Assembly (NCBI RefSeq): GCF_009796285.1
Contig: NZ_CP047020.1
Span: 6,262,001-6,326,000, forward strand
DNA length: 64,000 bases
Origin: Streptomyces broussonetiae
Lineage (GTDB): Bacteria > Actinomycetota > Actinomycetes > Streptomycetales > Streptomycetaceae
Direction of reading: 5' to 3'
The notes beneath the pieces are model-generated. The model ran no database searches. It was not told the origin of the DNA and saw only the letters and a list, made by a program, of their open reading frames with translations. This document shows positions 27,775-36,568 of the stretch, piece after piece. Position 1 is the first letter of the stretch. Each line of letters opens with the position of its first letter. Made by a program: the position numbers and the translations under genes.

Positions 27775-28614
27775 GTGTCCATGCCTCCACCACCGCAGCA
27801 GCCGCAGCCGCCGTACGGCCAGCAGCCTCCCTATGGCCAGCAGCCTCCGTACGGTCCGCCTCCGCACGCTGCCCCCGGCCCGTACGGCCCGCCGTACCCG
27901 CAGGCCCAGCCGTACCCGCCCCAGCCCTACGCGCAGGCGCAGCAGCCCTATCCGGGCTGGGGCGCGCCGCCCCTGCCCGTGCCGCCGAAGAAGCGCCGGG
28001 TCGGGCTGGTGCTCGGCATCGTGGGCGGTGTCGTCACGCTGGTCGTCGTGGGGTTCGTCCTGCTCGGCGCGGTGGCCGGCAGCGGCTTCCCCGAGGCGAA
28101 GAACAAGCTCACCCTGCCCGGGACGCTGCTCGACGGGAAGTACAGGCTCGCCCGGGACCTCTCCGACTCCGAGGGCAAGAAGATCGAGGACGAGGCCGAC
28201 GGCGCCTGGGACGCCAAGGACATCCACGGCGTGGTCGGCAGCTACAACCTGGACGGTGACGCGGCCAAGGGCACCCTGGCGCTGTCCGGCATGTACGGCC
28301 GGTTCAAGAACAGCGACGCCGCCCGCAGGAACATGATGAAGGGCGCCGCCCAGGGCAACGGCGCCACCGTCGCGGTGGCCCCCAAGGACTTCGCCCTCGA
28401 CGGTGTGACGATCACCTGCGAGGTGGTGACGCAGGAGCAGATGGGTACGAAGATCACCGTGCCGATGTGCGCCTGGGCCGACGGCAACACGGGCGCCACG
28501 GTCGCGGAGGTGAACACCCCGCTGCTCTCGCAGAGCCCGTCGGAGGTGGACCTGGAGGCGCTCGCGAAGAAGACCCGGCAGATCCGCACCGAGGCGGTCC
28601 AGCCTATCGGCTGA
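27775..28614 (+). CDS. Pro/Gln/Tyr-rich single-pass membrane protein
   Basis: Protein of 279 residues. Residues 1-70 are built from PPYGQQ-type repeats, a single membrane helix (VGLVLGIVGGVVTLVVVGFVLLG) lies at about 78-100, and the remaining 180 residues are presumably extracytoplasmic (LPGTLLDGKYRLARDLSDSEGKK...). This architecture is common in Streptomyces envelope proteins of unknown function. GTG start at 27775. It converges on the PBP gene with a 6-bp gap. Confidence 0.8.
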   Translation: MSMPPPPQQPQPPYGQQPPYGQQPPYGPPPHAAPGPYGPPYPQAQPYPPQPYAQAQQPYPGWGAPPLPVPPKKRRVGLVLGIVGGVVTLVVVGFVLLGAVAGSGFPEAKNKLTLPGTLLDGKYRLARDLSDSEGKKIEDEADGAWDAKDIHGVVGSYNLDGDAAKGTLALSGMYGRFKNSDAARRNMMKGAAQGNGATVAVAPKDFALDGVTITCEVVTQEQMGTKITVPMCAWADGNTGATVAEVNTPLLSQSPSEVDLEALAKKTRQIRTEAVQPIG

Positions 28615-28620
28615 CCCCGC

Positions 28621-30117
28621 TCAGCGGTTCAGCACCGCTCGCATCACGTCCCGCGCGATCGGCGCGGCATCCCCGCCGCCGCTGATCTCGCCCCGGTTCG
28701 CCGAGGCGTCCTCCACCACCACCGCGACCGCCACCTGCGGTTCCAGGACGTCGTCGGCCTGCGCCCAGGAGACGAACCAGGCGTACGGCACACCGGAGTT
28801 GCCGACCCCGTGCTGAGCGGTGCCGGTCTTGCCGCCCACCAGGGCGCCGGGGATGGCCGCCTGGGTGCCGGTGCCCTCCTGGACCACGTTCGCCATCAGC
28901 TCCTTCAGCCGCACGGCCGTCGCCGGGCTCATCACCTGCCGCATCGGATGCGGCCCGCTCGCGGCGACCGTCTCACCGGTGCGCCGGGTCGTGCGCTCCA
29001 CCAGGTACGGCGAGCGCAGCTGCCCGCCGTCCGCGACGGCCGCCGCGACCATCGCCATCTGCAACGGCGTGGCCCGCGTGTTGTACTGCCCGATCGAGGA
29101 CAGTGCCAGCTGGGCCCGGTCCACGTGCGGGTCGAAGGTGCTGGGCGAGACGGAGAAGGGGATGCGCACCCCGGTGTCGTTGAACCCGAAGGCCTGCGCC
29201 ATGGCCACCATGTTCTGCACCCCGACGTCCACCCCGAGCTTGGCGAACACCGTGTTGCAGGACCACTCGAAGGCCGACCGCAGCGAGGCGTCGCCGCAGC
29301 CGTCGGCCTCGTTGGTCAGCCGGGTCGTGGTGCCCGGCAGCCGGTAGGGGTCGGGGGAGTCGGTGAGCGCGTCCAGGTCCGTGACCACGCCCGCGTCCAG
29401 CGCCGCTGCCGCCGTGACCACCTTGAACGTCGAGCCCGGCGGATAGGTCTGCCGCACCGCGCGGTTGAGCATCGGCTTCTCCGGGTCGTGGTTGAGCCGC
29501 TCCCACGCCGACGCCACCGCCTCCCCGTTGCCGGACAGCTGCCCGGGGTCGTACGACGGACTCGACACCAGCGCCAGGATGCGGCCCGTGGCCGGCTCGA
29601 TCGCGGCGACCGCGCCCTTGCGTCCGGCGAGCCCCCGGTACGCCGCCTGCTGCGCGCCCGGGTTCAGGGTGGTCACCACGTTCCCGCCCGGAGGGGGCCT
29701 GCGCGTCATGTCGTTCCACAGCGGCAGCGGCGCCAGCATCGGATCGGTGCCCGCGAGCACCCCGTCCCCGGCGTGCTCCAGGAACGTGGTGCCGTACGTC
29801 TGCGAGGCGAAACCGGTGACCGGGGCGTACAACGGGCCGTCGCGGTAGGTGCGTTCGAAGCGCAGCGGCTCGCCGGTGTCGGTGGAGCCGGTGACCGGCT
29901 CGTCGCCGACCAGGATGTTGCCGCGCGGCTGGGCGTAACGGGCGATCGTGGCACGGCGGTTGGCCGGATTGGTGTCGTAGAGCCGGGACTGCACCACCTG
30001 GACCCGGGCGGCGTTGACCAACAGGGCGGCCAGCAGCAGGGCGCAGAACGCGCAGGCGTGCCGGATGTACCGGGCCATGGGCCGCCCGCCGTCGGGGAAG
30101 CCGCCGTACTCGCTCAT
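28621..30117 (-). CDS. pbpA: Class B penicillin-binding protein (transpeptidase)
   Basis: Class B PBP of 498 residues: one membrane anchor (about 17-40), a PBP dimerisation-like domain, and a transpeptidase domain with the three active-site motifs S-T-F-K (Ser about 229), S-C-N (about 286) and K-T-G (about 430). It cross-links peptidoglycan outside the membrane. The ATG at 30117 overlaps the rodA stop (ATGA), so the pair is translationally coupled, as SEDS glycosyltransferase/bPBP partners usually are. A start at 30078 (MARYIRH) is a possible alternative. The symbol is by family, not by proof of orthology. Confidence 0.9.
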   Translation of the reverse strand: MSEYGGFPDGGRPMARYIRHACAFCALLLAALLVNAARVQVVQSRLYDTNPANRRATIARYAQPRGNILVGDEPVTGSTDTGEPLRFERTYRDGPLYAPVTGFASQTYGTTFLEHAGDGVLAGTDPMLAPLPLWNDMTRRPPPGGNVVTTLNPGAQQAAYRGLAGRKGAVAAIEPATGRILALVSSPSYDPGQLSGNGEAVASAWERLNHDPEKPMLNRAVRQTYPPGSTFKVVTAAAALDAGVVTDLDALTDSPDPYRLPGTTTRLTNEADGCGDASLRSAFEWSCNTVFAKLGVDVGVQNMVAMAQAFGFNDTGVRIPFSVSPSTFDPHVDRAQLALSSIGQYNTRATPLQMAMVAAAVADGGQLRSPYLVERTTRRTGETVAASGPHPMRQVMSPATAVRLKELMANVVQEGTGTQAAIPGALVGGKTGTAQHGVGNSGVPYAWFVSWAQADDVLEPQVAVAVVVEDASANRGEISGGGDAAPIARDVMRAVLNR

Positions 30118-31475
30118 GGGGCCTCCCGCCCGTCGTACTGGCTGCGTGCCGAGTCGCTCACCCGGATCAGCAGCGCCACGATCGCCCAGTTGGTGACCAC
30201 CGAGGAGCCGCCCTGGGCCAGGAACGGCATCGCCATGCCGGTCAGCGGGATCAGCCCGGTGACCCCGCCCGCGATCACGAACACCTGCAGCGCCAGGATC
30301 GAGGCGAGCCCGACGGCGAGGAGCCGGCCGAACGGCTCGCGCAGGGCGAGGCCCGCCCGGTAGCCGCGCTCCACCAGCAGCGCGTACAGCAGGACGATCG
30401 CGCCGAGACCGGCGAGACCCAGCTCCTCGCCCGCCGTGGCCAGGATGAAGTCCGACTTCACGGCGAAGCCGATCAGCACGGAGTGCCCGAGACCGAGCCC
30501 GGTGCCGAGCATCCCGCCGGCCGCGAACGCGAAGAGCGACTGGGCGAGCTGGTTGGGCCCCCGGCCGGCGTCGATGGTCGCGAACGGATGCAGCCAGTCC
30601 TCGATCCGCTGGTTCACATGCGGCTCCAGCCGTCCGACGGCGACGGCCCCCAGGACGGCGAGTGCCAGGCCGACCGCGATCCAACCCGTCCGCCCGGTGG
30701 CGACGTACAGCAGCACCACGAACAGCCCGAAGAACAGCAGCGAGGTGCCCAGATCCCGCTCCAGGACCAGCACGCCGACGCTCAGCAGCCAGATCGTCAC
30801 GATCGGACCGAGCACCCGCCCGGTCGGGAACTGCAGCCGCCACAGCCGGCGGCCCGAGTACGCGAGCGCGCTGCGGTTGGCGGCCAGGTAGGCGGCGAAG
30901 AACACCGCGAGCAGTACCTTCGCGAACTCGCCCGGCTGGATGGAGAATCCGGCGATCCGGATCCAGATACGGGCGCCGTTGACGGCCGGGAAGAGGATCG
31001 GCAGCGCCAGCAGGGCGAGCGCGACGGCCACGCACAGGTACGCGTACCGCTGCAGCACCCGGTGGTCGCGCAGCACCAGGACGACGACGATGAACAGCCC
31101 GACCCCGAGCGTGGACCACACCAGTTGGGCGGGGGCCGCCCGGTTGTGCGGTGTCTCCAGGTCCAGCCGGTAGATCAGGACCAGGCCGAGCCCGTTGAGC
31201 AGCACCCCGATCGGCAGGAGCAGCGGGTCGGCGTACGGCGCCCGCAGGCGCACGGCGAGATGCGTGCACAGGGCGAGCACCCCGAGCCCGGCGCCGTAAC
31301 CGGCGACGCCGGGCGGGACGCTACCGGTCCGCGCGAACCCCACTGCGCAGTAGCCGTACACGCACAGCAGGACGGCCAGCACGAGCAGGGCCAGTTCGAT
31401 GCCACGGCGCCGGGGGAGGCGTACGACGGCTGCGGGAGCCTTCGCCGCCGCCAGGGTGGTTCCGGCCTTGGTCAT
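30114..31475 (-). CDS. rodA: SEDS glycosyltransferase (RodA/FtsW family)
   Basis: Polytopic protein of 453 residues with about ten membrane segments. Family motifs are visible: NGARIWIRIAGFSIQPGEFAK (read in pieces), VLERDLGTSLLFFGLF, and the long extracellular loop LEPHVNQRIEDWLHPF, then QSLFAFAAGGMLGTGLGLG and a C-terminal GGSSVVTNW. It polymerises lipid II together with the PBP encoded immediately downstream. Start ATG at 31475 (MTKAGTTLAAAK). RodA versus FtsW cannot be settled here; pairing with a pbpA-type gene favours RodA/SfrA type. Confidence 0.92.
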   Translation of the reverse strand: MTKAGTTLAAAKAPAAVVRLPRRRGIELALLVLAVLLCVYGYCAVGFARTGSVPPGVAGYGAGLGVLALCTHLAVRLRAPYADPLLLPIGVLLNGLGLVLIYRLDLETPHNRAAPAQLVWSTLGVGLFIVVVLVLRDHRVLQRYAYLCVAVALALLALPILFPAVNGARIWIRIAGFSIQPGEFAKVLLAVFFAAYLAANRSALAYSGRRLWRLQFPTGRVLGPIVTIWLLSVGVLVLERDLGTSLLFFGLFVVLLYVATGRTGWIAVGLALAVLGAVAVGRLEPHVNQRIEDWLHPFATIDAGRGPNQLAQSLFAFAAGGMLGTGLGLGHSVLIGFAVKSDFILATAGEELGLAGLGAIVLLYALLVERGYRAGLALREPFGRLLAVGLASILALQVFVIAGGVTGLIPLTGMAMPFLAQGGSSVVTNWAIVALLIRVSDSARSQYDGREAP

Positions 31476-31518
31476 GCCCGGAACCTACCCAAATGGGGCG
31501 TCTTGTGGGTCGTGCCCG

Positions 31519-31875
31519 CTAACACCAGCGTGGCGCGGGACCGACGTTGCGGATGTAGCGCGCCGAGCCCCAGGCCCAGGTGCCGTCCGTCAGCAGGTAC
31601 CAGACCTGGTTGCCGAGCACGCCACCGCCGGCCATCTTGCAGTAGATGGTGACCTCCTTGCCCTTGGCGACGAACCGCACGCGTCGGCTGCTGCGGTCCG
31701 ACCGGTCCCGCAGCCACATGCCGTCCCGGGCGGTGACGACCCCTTTGTACTGTCCGAGTCCGTGCTCCTTGCCCTGCCCGCCGGCGGTCGCGGGAACGGC
31801 AAGGGCGGTGGCGAGCAGGGCCCCGGTGGCGGCCACCAGGGCGAGAGAGCGGGCAAGGGGATGACGCAGGGTCAT
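31519..31875 (-). CDS. Small secreted SH3-like protein
   Basis: Protein of 118 residues. It has a signal peptide (LARSLALVAATGALLATALAVPATA) and a mature domain with VTARDGMWLRDRSDRSS and VTIYCKMAGGGVLGNQVWYLL, resembling bacterial SH3 repeats that bind cell-wall peptides. Two Cys residues may form a disulfide. The ATG at 31875 is preceded by TGGAGG. Secreted small SH3 proteins are frequent in Streptomyces; the function is unknown. Confidence 0.85.
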   Translation of the reverse strand: MTLRHPLARSLALVAATGALLATALAVPATAGGQGKEHGLGQYKGVVTARDGMWLRDRSDRSSRRVRFVAKGKEVTIYCKMAGGGVLGNQVWYLLTDGTWAWGSARYIRNVGPAPRWC

Positions 31876-31958
31876 GGGGAACCTCCAGAAAACAGGCGGA
31901 ATCTGACCAATTGCCAGATTAGGAGGGAGATTCGGCCCAAGCCCGCCGCGACGCTCGT

Positions 31959-33239
31959 CTAGAGGCGTGGAGATTCGTCGTTCTTTTGCGCGGAGGGCGG
32001 GACCACCGGCAGGACCAGCGTGGCGACCGCGCCCCCGTCCACCGCGTTGGCGAACACCAGCCGCGCCCCCAGCACCTCCGCCTGCCCCAGCGCGATGGTC
32101 AGCCCCAGCCCGTGCCCGGTCGCCCCGCCCTCCGTGCGGAACCGCTGCGGACCGTGCGCCACGAGATACCCCGGATACCCCTCCCCGCGATCCCGCACGG
32201 TCACCACGGCCCCGTCCACGGTGAGCACGACCGGCGCCCGGCCGTGCTTGTGCGCGTTGGCCACCAGATTGCCGAGCACCCGCTCCAGCCGCCGCCGGTC
32301 GGTCTCCACGCGCGCGCCACGGACGATCCGCACCTCCGTGTCGGTGCCCGAGGCCCGCACCACCCGCCGGGCCAGCGCCCCCAGCTCCTCGGTGCCCACG
32401 TCCAGCCTCTCCCGGCCGGTGTCCAGCCGGGAGATCTCCAGCAGGTCCTCGGTGAGCGTGCGCAGCGCCGCCACCCGGTCCCGCACCAGCTCCGTCGGCC
32501 GGCCCGGCGGCAGCAGCTCCGCCGCCGCGTGCAGCCCGGTCAGCGGGGTGCGCAGCTCGTGCGCCACGTCCGCGGTGAACCGCTGCTCGCTCAGCAGCTT
32601 GCTCTGCAGCGTGGAGGCCATGGTGTCCAGGGCCGCCGCGACCGCGGCCACCTCGTCCTGCGGCCGGGACGGGTCCTTGGTCAGCGGGTCGTCCACGCGC
32701 GCGTCCAGGTCGCCCGCGCTGATCCGCCGGGCCACGCGCGCGGTGGCGTGCAGCCGCCGGGTCACCCGGGTCACCGCGAACACGCCGACCAGCACCGTCG
32801 CTCCGATCGCGAGCCCCGACGACCACAGGATCGAGTTGTCCAGCCCGGCGATGGTGCGGGACTGCTGGGAGTAGTCGACCTCCACGGCCAGCGCCCGGTG
32901 CCCGGCCACCGGGCCCGCCGCCCACATGGTCGGGCGCCCCCGGTGCCGGGAGACGATCGTGCCGCGCCGACCGGAGGCCGCAAGGGACCGCAGCGACGCG
33001 GGCAGCCCCTCGGGGTCCACTCCGGCGCCCGGCAGCAGCGTGTCCCCGGCCTCGTACGCCTCGGTCGCGTCGCCCAGGCGGGACAGTGCCTGGGCGCGGG
33101 CCTGGCCGACGGTCTGGTTGGTCACCGAGACGTGCACCAGCACACCGAGCAGCGCGGCCAGCGCACAGCACATCACCGTGATGAACACGGCCGCCTTCAC
33201 GGCGAGCGGACCGGCCCACCGGGGCAGGACGGGCTTCAC
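31959..33239 (-). CDS. Sensor histidine kinase without adjacent response regulator
   Basis: Kinase of 426 residues with two membrane segments (about 15-40 and 145-165) flanking an extracytoplasmic sensor, a HAMP domain (RVTRRLHATARVARRISAGD), HisKA with AHELRTPLTGLH, N-box VLGNLVANAHKHG and a G box in GHGLGLTIAL. The D box is VRDRGEGYPG, slightly off consensus. The ATG at 33239 overlaps the stop of a lipoprotein gene. The layout kinase plus lipoprotein recalls CseC/CseA, but no response regulator or sigma gene is adjacent, so its partner must be elsewhere. Confidence 0.88.
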   Translation of the reverse strand: MKPVLPRWAGPLAVKAAVFITVMCCALAALLGVLVHVSVTNQTVGQARAQALSRLGDATEAYEAGDTLLPGAGVDPEGLPASLRSLAASGRRGTIVSRHRGRPTMWAAGPVAGHRALAVEVDYSQQSRTIAGLDNSILWSSGLAIGATVLVGVFAVTRVTRRLHATARVARRISAGDLDARVDDPLTKDPSRPQDEVAAVAAALDTMASTLQSKLLSEQRFTADVAHELRTPLTGLHAAAELLPPGRPTELVRDRVAALRTLTEDLLEISRLDTGRERLDVGTEELGALARRVVRASGTDTEVRIVRGARVETDRRRLERVLGNLVANAHKHGRAPVVLTVDGAVVTVRDRGEGYPGYLVAHGPQRFRTEGGATGHGLGLTIALGQAEVLGARLVFANAVDGGAVATLVLPVVPPSAQKNDESPRL

Positions 33240-34030
33240 GGGGTGCTCGCCGAGGAGGTGTCCGACAGGGACGAGGACGGGGCCGCGGAGGTGGAGGGGG
33301 CCGGGGAGGCGGACCGGGTCGGCTTGGTGGGCTTGGTGGGCTTGGTGGGCTTGCGGCCGTCACCGGTGTGCAAATACTCGTCGCGGGAGAACACCATCGC
33401 GCGCTGCCCCGGGTCCCACACCCAGGTCGTGCGGTACTCGTAGCCGGAGATGTCCGCCGGCGAGCGCTCGATCAGCGACCGGCCGGCCAGCTCCACGCCG
33501 AGGATCGCGTCGTTGTCGGCCAGCACCTGCACCAGCCTGTGCTTCTCGACGGTGTAGACCCGCACCCCCGTCTGGTTGGTCGGATACAGCCGGAAGCCGA
33601 GCGTCAGATCGTCCCGGCCGTCGCCCGTGAGGTCCCGGTAGTACGGCTTGAGCAGCGGGCAGCGCGCCTTGTCACCGCCGGCCCGGCAGTCCTTCAGCCG
33701 GTCCACGGTCGCGTGGTACGCCCCCTTGGAGCCGTAGTCGTCCGGTTCCGCCTTGATCTCCGCCTCGACCACGGCCACCGGGTCAACCTTGTGGATGTCG
33801 CCACCGGGGACGGTGATGCCCTTGACGACCACCCGGGTCGACACGGCGTAGGGGTAGGCCGGGCTGGAGGCGGGACGCAGGTCGGGCCAGAGCTTGGCGG
33901 GGCTGACCGCGGTCTGCGTCGGCCCGGCGGCTCGCAGCCCGCCGCGGTCCCCGCAGGCCGCGGCCGTCGCCGACAGCAGGGCGACGAGGACCGCGGTGAG
34001 GGCGGTGCGCGCGGGACGGCGGGCTGGCAC
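33236..34030 (-). CDS. Putative lipoprotein/secreted protein coupled to the kinase
   Basis: Protein of 264 residues with a signal sequence ending in LLSATAAAC, a weak lipobox. The mature part contains RDLTGDGRDDLTLGFRLY, a DxDG-type calcium-binding/FG-GAP-like motif. The C-terminal tail is low complexity with four KPT units encoded by a 9-bp tandem repeat. GTG start at 34030 with CAGGAG upstream. Overlap with the downstream kinase start suggests it senses or modulates the kinase input, as CseA-type lipoproteins do; that is inference. Confidence 0.75.
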   Translation of the reverse strand: MPARRPARTALTAVLVALLSATAAACGDRGGLRAAGPTQTAVSPAKLWPDLRPASSPAYPYAVSTRVVVKGITVPGGDIHKVDPVAVVEAEIKAEPDDYGSKGAYHATVDRLKDCRAGGDKARCPLLKPYYRDLTGDGRDDLTLGFRLYPTNQTGVRVYTVEKHRLVQVLADNDAILGVELAGRSLIERSPADISGYEYRTTWVWDPGQRAMVFSRDEYLHTGDGRKPTKPTKPTKPTRSASPAPSTSAAPSSSLSDTSSASTP

Positions 34031-34071
34031 GGTGCTCCTGGGGCGTCGGGGCCGGTCGGGACCCCGTACAC

Positions 34072-34106
34072 CTTATTCGTAGTTTCTTATTGTTCTTAGT
34101 TTCGTA
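34072..34106 (-). promoter_or_regulatory. AT-rich promoter region of the lipoprotein-kinase operon
   Basis: A conspicuously AT-rich stretch with repeated TAAGAA and GAAACTA elements on the minus strand, in otherwise very GC-rich DNA, 40-75 bp upstream of the lipoprotein start. It is the likely promoter; I could not assign a sigma-factor consensus. Confidence 0.35.
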
Positions 34107-34149
34107 GGGAAGTCCTTTTTGCGCCCTGGGGGAGGCGCTGGGAGAGAGG

Positions 34150-34659
34150 CTACTCGGCCAGTTCCTCGAGCAGCCGAACGGTCGGCAGCCCCGCACGCAG
34201 GTACTCCACGAACAGCTCGTTGTGCAGCGCCCAGGCCGAGCGCCGGGCCCGGATCAGCTGGATCACCTCGTCGGGCGAAAAATGGCCGCGCTGGGCCAGG
34301 GCGTGCCCGACGACCAGGCCAGAGCGGTTGTACCCGTGGTAGCAGCGCACGAGCACCTGCAGCCCCACGTCCAGTGCCTCGTTCGCCGTCAGGGCCAGCC
34401 GCATCACCCCGGCGAGCTGCGTGCCGTCCAGCGGACCGTCGGGAATCGGCCACACGTGGTGCTCGATGCCCGGATCGGGGCCGTACCCCGGCAGCCGCAA
34501 CAGCGACAGCACCACATCGAACTGGTCCCGTACGACGACGGGCTCCACCTGCCCGTAACGGCCGCGGACCTCGTGCCCGCCCATCCACAGGCCTGGCACG
34601 ATCTCGTTCCACGGGCGCTCCGGAGCCGGTACGTCGGGCTGCTCTCCGCGGATCCGCAA
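34150..34659 (-). CDS. Dual-specificity/tyrosine phosphatase-like protein
   Basis: Protein of 169 residues with a cysteine phosphatase P-loop VRCYHGYNRSGLV (C-x5-R followed by Ser) and an upstream general-acid candidate in WPIPDGPLDG. Typical family opening PWNEIVPGLWMGGHE. I prefer the TTG start at 34659 because GGGGAG lies seven bases upstream; ATG codons at 34740 or 34761 would extend it into the divergent gene's leader. Cytoplasmic, substrate unknown. Confidence 0.78.
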   Translation of the reverse strand: MRIRGEQPDVPAPERPWNEIVPGLWMGGHEVRGRYGQVEPVVVRDQFDVVLSLLRLPGYGPDPGIEHHVWPIPDGPLDGTQLAGVMRLALTANEALDVGLQVLVRCYHGYNRSGLVVGHALAQRGHFSPDEVIQLIRARRSAWALHNELFVEYLRAGLPTVRLLEELAE

Positions 34660-34759
34660 CGGCGCCTCCCCAACTCCCCCTCGCGGGGCCGTCCTCCAAG
34701 GTAACCGGTCTTGCCCCGGGAGCACCCCGCCTGTTCCCATGGTCGAGGGGTGATGGCGC

Positions 34760-35563
34760 ATGAACGCACTGCGCGTGGTGCCGGCCTATCGGCACGGCCG
34801 GGAACGGCTGTACGTCTGCCGCCCGGACGGCAGCAACGTCGCCTGGTACGACCGGGAGGCGGCCCGGGTCAACCTGCTCGGCGAGGACAGCAGAGACGAT
34901 GTACTCCAAGCCCTGAAACCCTTTCTGACCGGCCCCGTGACCGTCGGGCCGCCCTCGGTCCCGACCCCTGCGGAACTGGCCCGGCTGACCCTGCATCCGG
35001 ACGACGACCTGGCGCCCAACCGCCCCGGCGAGGCCCTGCTCGTCGCCCTCGACCGCGACCCCGGACCCGCCCACCGGCTGCGCCCCGACCCGCGCCGCCG
35101 TGCCCTGACCGCCGAGCAGACCGTCGGCGAGGCCCTGGACCGCCTGGAGGGAGCCGGCTGGCACACCCTGCACTCCGTCCCGCTGCCCGGCGGCGACCGC
35201 ATCCACCATCTGCTGCTCGGTCCCGGTGGTGTGTTCGCCGTGCACGCCCTGTACGCCCGCAAGACCCGGATCCTGGTCGCCGACCCGATGGTCACCGTCG
35301 GCCGCCGCGAGGCCGAGCCGCTGCTGCGCCGGCTGCGCGCCGACGCAGACCGCGCCTCCTACGCCCTGACCGCCGAGGTGCGCCCGGTACTGGCCCTGGC
35401 GGGTCCCGCCGAAGTGACGGCGACCGCCCCGCCGCGCGCGGTACGCATCCTGCAGGACACCGAGCTGGCGGGCCTGGCCCGCTCGGGCGGAGTGCTCAAG
35501 CCGGCGGACGTGGAGGCCCTGCACGGCATGGCCCGGGACCGGAACACGTGGGGGAGGCTGTAG
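34760..35563 (+). CDS. NERD-domain protein
   Basis: Protein of 267 residues. The C-terminal half resembles a nuclease-related domain: GEALDRLEGAGWHTLHSVPL, RIHHLLLGPGGVFAVHALYARKTRI (read in pieces), where GPGGVFAV is the typical NERD strand. The N-terminus (RLYVCRPDGSNVAWYDREAARVNLL) is a small beta module often found before NERD domains in Streptomyces. ATG at 34760 with AGGGGTG upstream. It converges on ligD (1-bp gap). Confidence 0.78.
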   Translation: MNALRVVPAYRHGRERLYVCRPDGSNVAWYDREAARVNLLGEDSRDDVLQALKPFLTGPVTVGPPSVPTPAELARLTLHPDDDLAPNRPGEALLVALDRDPGPAHRLRPDPRRRALTAEQTVGEALDRLEGAGWHTLHSVPLPGGDRIHHLLLGPGGVFAVHALYARKTRILVADPMVTVGRREAEPLLRRLRADADRASYALTAEVRPVLALAGPAEVTATAPPRAVRILQDTELAGLARSGGVLKPADVEALHGMARDRNTWGRL

Positions 35564-35564
35564 C

Positions 35565-36446
35565 TCAGGGGAGGCGCGCCGCTGCCTGCGGGTCCAGCAA
35601 AGGTGCCATCAGATCCCCGAGGTCCTGCAGCCGTGGGGCGATGTCCCGCGCCTGGAACTCCAGCTCGGCCGGGCTGCGGCAGGCCGCGACCTCCGCCCAG
35701 GTGAGCGGGGCGGACACCAGCGGGGCCGGGCGGGCGCGCAGGGTGTAGGGCGCGGCCGTGGTCTTGCGTGCGGCGTTCTGGCTCCAGTCGACGAGCACCT
35801 TCCCCGGCCGCAGGCTCTTCGTCATCCGGTGCACCACCAGCCGGGGCAGCGCCCGCTCGGCCTCGACGGCGAGCGCCTTGGCGTACTCGCTGGTCCGCTC
35901 CGACGACGAGCCCCGTACAGCGGCCAGCAGGTGCAGCCCCTTCGACCCGGCCGTCTTCGGGTACGCCTCGATCCCGTCGGCCGCGAGCCGTTCGCGCAGC
36001 CACAGCGCCACCTCGCAGCAGTGGACGAGATGCGCCGGCGCCCCCGGATCGAGGTCGAATACCAGCCGGTCGGCCTGGTCCGGGTCCTGTACGAGCCACT
36101 GGTGCGTATGGAACTCGGCGACGAGATTCGCCGCCCAGACGAGGCTCGGCAGGTCCTGTACGACGACCATCCGGGCCGGCCCCTCCGACCGGGGCACCTC
36201 GGCGGTGGTGACCCATTCGGGCGTACCCGGCGGCACGTTCTTGGTGAAGAACAGCTCGCCCTCCGGGCCGTCCGGATAGCGCAGGAAGGACACGGCCCGG
36301 TCGCGCAGGTGCGGCAGCAGTGCGTCGGCGCCGGTCGCGTAGTAGTGCACCAGCTCCGCCTTGGTGAAGCCGGTCTGCGGATACAGCACCTTGTCCAGGT
36401 TGCTGAGCGGGACCCGCCGCCCCTCCACCTCGGTGATAGGCGTCAT
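35565..36446 (-). CDS. ligD: NHEJ polymerase/primase domain protein (LigD polymerase type)
   Basis: Protein of 293 residues, a stand-alone polymerase domain of the LigD family (archaeo-eukaryotic primase fold). VFDLDPG holds the catalytic Asp pair, PKTAGSKGLHLLAAV the conserved SGxKGxH-like motif, and KVLVDWSQNAARKTT the third motif. It fills and extends broken ends in non-homologous end joining with Ku. ATG at 36446. Divergent from ku across a 122-bp gap that carries a 12-bp tandem repeat. Ligase and phosphoesterase domains are absent and must be encoded elsewhere. Confidence 0.92.
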   Translation of the reverse strand: MTPITEVEGRRVPLSNLDKVLYPQTGFTKAELVHYYATGADALLPHLRDRAVSFLRYPDGPEGELFFTKNVPPGTPEWVTTAEVPRSEGPARMVVVQDLPSLVWAANLVAEFHTHQWLVQDPDQADRLVFDLDPGAPAHLVHCCEVALWLRERLAADGIEAYPKTAGSKGLHLLAAVRGSSSERTSEYAKALAVEAERALPRLVVHRMTKSLRPGKVLVDWSQNAARKTTAAPYTLRARPAPLVSAPLTWAEVAACRSPAELEFQARDIAPRLQDLGDLMAPLLDPQAAARLP

Positions 36447-36490
36447 AGGATGACAATCCCAGAAGAACCGCCCAAATCGGTGGAATCGGC

Positions 36491-36550
36491 AAGGCCATCG
36501 GCAAGCTCATCGGCAAGTTCGCCGGCAAGGCCACCGGCAAGGCCATCGGC
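36491..36550. repeat. Five 12-bp tandem repeats between ligD and ku
   Basis: Five consecutive 12-bp units of the form AAGNYCRYCGGC (first and last identical, AAGGCCATCGGC) fill half of the divergent ligD-ku promoter region and end about 18 bp before the ku start, immediately ahead of its ribosome site. They are not in an open frame with a start codon. Confidence 0.9.
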
Positions 36551-36568
36551 AGAGGAAGGGTGCGGCAC

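Noticed and set aside
36473..36568. N-terminal extension of Ku encoded by the 12-bp repeats (KAIGKLIGKFAG type peptide)
   Set aside because: The frame is open only as far as a TAG at 36444-36446 and has no ATG, GTG or TTG start before the repeats.
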